DNA from: Nemophila menziesii | Taxonomy: Eukaryota > Streptophyta > Magnoliopsida > Boraginales > Hydrophyllaceae | Length of the DNA: 64,000 nucleotides | Direction: 5' to 3' | Assembly (NCBI GenBank): GCA_029959085.1 | Contig: JARWIR010000003.1 | Span: forward strand, 24,319,505-24,383,504 | In this document: positions 59,685-64,000 of the stretch, one piece after another | Layout: every line of letters starts with the position of its first letter | How positions within the stretch are numbered: the stretch's first letter is position 1 | Made by a program: the position numbers and the translations under genes | The notes under the pieces: generated by a model | Told to the model about the DNA's origin: nothing | Databases searched by the model: none | What the model saw: only the letters and a program-made list of their open reading frames with translations

Positions 59685-61050
59685 GGGTCAATTACCTAAA
59701 GGGTCTTAAAAAATATTATAGTGCCACTTAGGAGCTAGTCAATTCCTCTCTCCTTCTTAGAGGCCAATAAAATGTCCAATGTCATAACTACCCTTCTAGT
59801 ACATATAAGACAAAAAAATAGATTATTTATCTCTCCTCCATTACCATTAATCTCTCTCCTCCTTTATCATTTTTTCTCTCTCCTCTTTCATTAATTATCA
59901 AATATTTTCCAGCTCCGACCACAACCACCGATCACCGCCGGCCACCTCCGGCCACCGCCGGAAAAAGTTCTGAGCGTGGAAAAAAGTTCTGAGTCTGGAA
60001 AATAGTTCTGAGTCTAGAAAAAAGTTCTGAGTCTAAGTGCAAAAGTTCTGAGTCTTAGTGCAAAAGTTCTGAGTCTGAGTGCAAAAATTCTGAGTCTAAG
60101 TGCAAAAGTTCTGGGTCCGAGTGCAAAAGTTCTGAGTCTGAGTGCAAAAGTTCTGAGTCTGAGTGCAAAAGTTCTGAGTCTGAGTGCAAAAGTTCCATTA
60201 ACACCAGATTTTTAATCGCCAACAGTGTTGAGCGCAAAAGTTCTGAGTCTGAATGCAAAAGTTCTGAGTCTAAGTGCAAAAGTTCTGAGTCTGAGTGCAA
60301 AAGTTCCGAGTCTGAGTACAAAAGTTCCATTAACGCCAGATTTTTAATCGCCAACAGTGTTGAGCGCAAAAGTTCTGAGCGCAAAAGACCAAAAAAATAA
60401 ACAGAAACACGAAGCAAGAACAAATCTGCTACATAAACTTGTTGAGCATCTCGAATCAACTTGCTACCGGAGATCCAAGCTTCTTCTTCACAAATATAAG
60501 CACAAAAACAACATCGTTTATCCATGGCTTTCAAATCCGATCTTAGAGATTATTGTGCAGCAGATCAAAAGAAGTTGCACGGGTTTCTTCCTTCCATGGC
60601 GGATCCACTACCTAGACCGACGATCCATGGCGGAACCCTAGATCGAAACTCTATTTCGGATCGGTCAAATCTCCACCTTCACTGCGGTATTCATCGAAGT
60701 TCATGCCAACGGTCTTCTTCTCCGCGCTCTCTTCTTCGGTTGCTTGGTGGCTGCGTGCTTCAAGTGAAGCAATGGAAAGAAGGAATATTATGGAGTGGAG
60801 AAGAGAGGCGTTGATTGTAAGAGGTGAGGAGAGAGGTAGAAAGAGAGAGAGAAATATTTCTGAAAATGTAATTTAGGATTTATTATGATAATATTTAGTA
60901 TATATAGAGAATAAAAAAGGGTAGGAATGTAATTGGGAAATTAGGCTATAGTGTTAAATTTAGTTTGTGGCCTTTAGTAAGAAGAGGCTATAGAGCCGGT
61001 CTCCTTAGGTCACGAGGTGGTCTTTTCAAGACCCTTTGGGTAATAATCTC
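59685..61050. mobile_element. Non-autonomous Mutator-like element C
   Basis: 1366 bp with a perfect 9-bp duplication TTGTTTTAA (59676-59684 and 61051-61059). Terminal repeats (ATTACCTAAAGGGTCTT and its counterpart) extend over 100 bp. The subterminal part (CTCTTCTTACTAAAGGCC on the minus strand near 60985, and TCTATATATACT near 60900) is shared with elements A and B. The interior has 21-bp tandem repeats (60010-60380) and a GC-rich unique block (60540-60790) that may be captured host sequence. No transposase. Confidence 0.85.
60010..60380. repeat. 21-bp tandem repeats in element C
   Basis: About fifteen units based on AGTTCTGAGTCTGAGTGC plus AAA, in two blocks separated by a repeated unit containing TTAACGCCAGATTTTTAATC (two copies). 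The period is a multiple of three, so the minus strand shows a heptad LLHSDSE frame (60534-60055) that is almost certainly not a gene. Confidence 0.9.
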
Positions 61051-61681
61051 TTGTTTTAATTCCAGATAGAGTTTATAAGATTCTTTTTAATTCCATATAG
61101 AATTTAACGGATTCTTATGTAAAGATTTTAACGGATTTTAATGGATTTTAATAGATTTTGATTTTTTTAAAATTAAAATATATATCTATTTAAATAATTC
61201 AACCCAAAAAAGAATTCCGCCACCATGGTAGCTTAACGGCAACGAATAATAATGATTGGTCCGATTTTTGTATATGATTTCTAATTTTGATTTTACCTTT
61301 TAAAAATTAAATAAAATAATAAATTTTAAGATAAAAAAAATATACACTGCAAAACTTTGAAAAATCTCAGACAGAAAACAAAAAAGAAATAATTAAACAA
61401 TACAATTATTATGTTAAAAAAAACAATGAAACATGATAAAACCTAAAACCCATCTCTCAACCTTGCATTGGAATAAAAAACAAAATGTAAAAAAATTCAG
61501 ACAAATGAAGATAAAAAAAAAGTAATCATTAACCATGAACATGGTAAAACCTATACCCATCCCTTCACTGCCGTATTGGAAGAAAAACAAAAAGAAAAAG
61601 GAATATTTAATACTGTTGTTTACTTTAAAAAAAAACAAAAAAAAAGAATTTTTTTTATACAAATTTAACGAAAACTTTTTC

Positions 61682-61740
61682 GATTGATTAGTTTTTAATT
61701 GAAAAATAGATGATTGATTAGTTTTTAATTGAAAAATAGA
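61682..61740. repeat. 30-bp tandem duplication
   Basis: GATTGATTAGTTTTTAATTG and GAAAAATAGA repeated once at a 30-bp step. Confidence 0.85.
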
Positions 61741-62185
61741 TATTTAAATAATTATAAAATAGCTTATAAATTTTTATTATCTCAGTCGTTGTTTTGGTTG
61801 GAGTTTATAAAAGGATTTGTAAAAGACTTCTTTATTTAGGGGGTGTATTCAATAGAGAGTCTATAGGATTTTTTTGGAATTTAAAAGTTGAGAGGTATTC
61901 AATTAAGAGTCTAAAGAGTCTTTTAAAATCTTGGTGTATTCAATTACGACTCTAAAGAATCTTTTAAAATCTTGGTGTATTCAATCTGGATTTTAAACAA
62001 TCATTTAAAATCTTAGGATATTCAAAAGTTTATGAATTTTTTTGGATTTCATTACCTATTAGATTTCATAGGATTTTAAAGAACAAATTTTTTATTTTAA
62101 AATCTATCATTTTACCTAGAGATTTTGATGGATTTCTTCTTTAGACTATTTTCTAGCAAATTGGAAACAAAATTAAAAATTACTC

Positions 62186-62400
62186 ATGATATATTTATCA
62201 TGTGCGACTATAATTAAAAAAAACTTCATGAAAAAATTAGTCGTAACATTATTGTATCAATTAAAAAATTCATTAAAAAATTAAAAATATCTCCTGATAT
62301 ATTATGTGCGACTATAATAAAAAAAACTTCATGAAAAAATTAGCAGTAAAATTATTGTATGAATTAAAAAACTCATTCATGCTACTAATATTTTTCATGT
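62186..62400. repeat. ~113-bp tandem duplication inside Tourist-like element
   Basis: ATGTGCGACTATAAT, AAACTTCATGAAAAAATTAG and ATTATTGTATNAATTAAAAA occur twice in the same order. Confidence 0.75.
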
Positions 62401-63170
62401 TAACCATCAATTATAAAATTTACATAAAAAATTTATTCGCAAGACGATTGATTCAGTTAAAAAACTTATGAGATATTGTTCAATTAAAAAAAATTCATGG
62501 AGAACTACAATATATTATATGGATCTAGCTAAGTACAATAATGAACCTAAAATGATGTCTTGTTATTAATATAATTTTGTCATCAACCACATTTTATTTT
62601 AATTCAACTCCTTAAGATAATAAACCTAAAAAATAGTATAATTTATTTTTTCATAATATGTATGTGAAAATATGGGTCTGATATTCAATTTGTTCAAGAG
62701 TAAAGCATTTTTTATTCTTGTAAAAAAATAATAAAAGTTGTATGTCAAAGTCCGTCAAAATATATAAAGGATTTAATAAAATACATTCAACTCCATACAA
62801 GATTTGAAAAGAGTCTGCCAGAATTTGTCAAAATCTGTTTGGATTTAAAACAATCCATAAAATCTGCAAAGTCTATAGACTTTTTAAAGTCCAAAAAAAT
62901 CCATCAGATTCTCAATTGAATACACCCCCCTTAAGCCTTAAATTCCTATAAAATCCAATGACTTGGAAAGTCCAATGACTTTTGAATACCTACAAATTTT
63001 AATGGATTTAAAGAAGTCTTGATTGAATACATCTAGATTTTAAAAGAGTTTTTAAAATCCTAATTGAATGCCTTAAGATTTTAATAGACTTTTAAAAATC
63101 CTGATTGAATATCCCTGGACTTTTAAAATCCAAAAAAATCTAACAGACTCGCAGTTGAATACACACCCCA

Positions 63171-64000
63171 TAATTTATTCCCAAAGAAGATGCATCTTAG
63201 ATCTAATAGTATTTTTTTAATTGAGCGGGATATAAGATTAATCAATCTCCAAGAACGTTGTTCCATGACATATTTTTAATTACCAATCTGCTACGGCGAA
63301 GTAAAAAAGAATGAAGTTACAAAATTCGGTAATAAAATAAATACTGCCAACTACTAATACAAGGACTACTAATAATAGAATTGTTCATTGTCCAAAAAAA
63401 ATAAAAAATAGAATTGTTCATTAAATATATCATTATCATTTTACGATCATTCTCGATTACACACTTGAAATCCACAAAATCTCTCACCTATAAACAAACT
63501 TTCAAAATTCCAAGGACCTCGGCTTCTAATGCATTCTCAGCTTCCACGCATTGCATTTAATAATTATTGTGAATTGTGATACCTTTCCTTTATTGTTTAA
63601 ATTTATTTTATGAAGATAAATATTGTATAGAATTCAAATAGATAATTATTTATACCTTGATACTTTAAAATGGGTTTAAATCTACAAAATGCACCTAAAT
63701 AGCACCTGACATTTCAATTTTTGCCTAAGTTGGGTCTAATTAGTTTTTACATCAATTTTCATCAATATCATGAATGACGGCCGATTGTGATGATCTAAAA
63801 AGATCATTTATATGGAAAAAAGTGAAGAAGATGTTAGAATTGATGAAAGATATAGTGGGATTAGTTTTTTTTTTGTGTTACAAGGAGATCTAAATGGATC
63901 GAGATATACTATACTAGCACATCATTTAATAACCTTGGACTAGAAACGGCTCTAGGTGTCTTTCATCCCATCCGATCGCGCGTGAGAAGCCTCCAAATCC
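63171..64000. other. Right edge, no gene seen
   Basis: Holds the 17-bp micro-insertion at 63390-63406. From about 63670 the text (AATGCACCTAAATAGCACC, then GCCTAAGTTGGGTCT) resembles a Mutator-like terminal repeat of an element that continues past the window. No coding sequence. Confidence 0.3.
63390..63406 (+). mobile_element. 17-bp poly(A)-type retroinsertion
   Basis: GTCCAAAAAAAATAAAA lies between two perfect copies of AATAGAATTGTTCATT (63374-63389 and 63407-63422). Confidence 0.75.

Larger units (their letters stand above)
59600..63170. mobile_element. Cluster of Harbinger/Tourist-like termini
   Basis: Four termini of the type GGGGGTGTATTCAATT with TTA/TAA at the edge: left-facing at 59600 and 61839, right-facing (reverse complement) at 62930 and 63170. 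Subterminal text repeats GTATTCAAT and TTTTAAAATC many times over about 200 bp. By similarity, 59600 pairs best with 62930 and 61839 with 63170, which overlap rather than nest. Mutator-like element C sits inside the left one. Confidence 0.65.

Noticed and set aside
60010..60380. Regular direct repeats considered as a CRISPR-like array
   Set aside because: The units are contiguous without unique spacers and the sequence is from a plant genome.
60055..60534. 159-codon ORF with LLHSDSE heptads, suggestive of a coiled coil
   Set aside because: The heptads come from a 21-bp tandem DNA repeat inside a transposon; no conserved start or flanking domain.

Overview
The window is nuclear DNA from a flowering plant, most likely a eudicot. 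Evidence: spliced genes with short GT-AG introns, a plant-type LRR receptor-like kinase, a plant 26S proteasome ATPase, and a dense AT-rich background of Ty1/copia and Ty3/gypsy (Athila-like) LTR elements, LINEs, tRNA-derived SINEs, Mutator-like, hAT-like and Harbinger/Tourist-like elements. No bacterial, organellar or viral operon is present, and no RNA gene could be supported.

Only two intact host genes were found, both on the minus strand. One is a two-exon LRR receptor-like pseudokinase (25484-27427). The other is a five-exon RPT3, the 26S proteasome AAA-ATPase 6B subunit (57553-59244). From memory, their Arabidopsis counterparts (At5g58300 and At5g58290) are direct neighbours. The window therefore looks like an ancestral gene pair pushed about 30 kb apart by nested transposons. 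Two host-type pseudogenes remain: a decayed 5' piece of DNA topoisomerase II with its leader (11702-12087), and a Harbinger-associated Myb-like protein gene with stops and a frameshift (6098-7118).

Layout. 1-4039: a minus-strand copia-type element with 5' LTR, PBS, gag and a second long ORF that runs off the window. 4040-4800: degenerate (GGTTAA)-type repeat. 4801-14123: small repeats, hairpin elements, two pseudogenes, one complete Mutator-like element and one fragment. 14124-24289: an Athila-like gag-protease element, then LINE remains interrupted by two solo LTRs in opposite orientation. 25.5-28.2 kb: the receptor-kinase gene and its leader. 28.7-34.4 kb: hairpin elements and LINE RNase H fragments. 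34.3-41.2 kb: a second copy of the Athila-like element. 41.2-44.4 kb: LINE remains on both strands. 44.5-52.0 kb: a decayed copia element carrying an LTR-like insert, a solo LTR and a SINE. 52.5-56.5 kb: MITEs and a SINE. 57.5-59.3 kb: RPT3. 59.6-63.2 kb: overlapping Tourist-like termini with a Mutator-like element inside.

Most notable observations: (i) at least five 13-23 bp insertions, each little more than a poly(A) tail with a few preceding bases, flanked by 12-17 bp target-site duplications. One has the same 3' end as a 128-bp SINE in the window, and another is confirmed by an empty site in a sister element. (ii) A non-autonomous Athila-like family in which protease runs almost directly into an integrase-tail-like segment, present in two copies. 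(iii) LTRs that start with a conserved terminal stem-loop. (iv) GC-rich dyad motifs that change sequence between element families while keeping their symmetry. Coordinates of decayed elements were read by eye and are approximate unless a target-site duplication is given.
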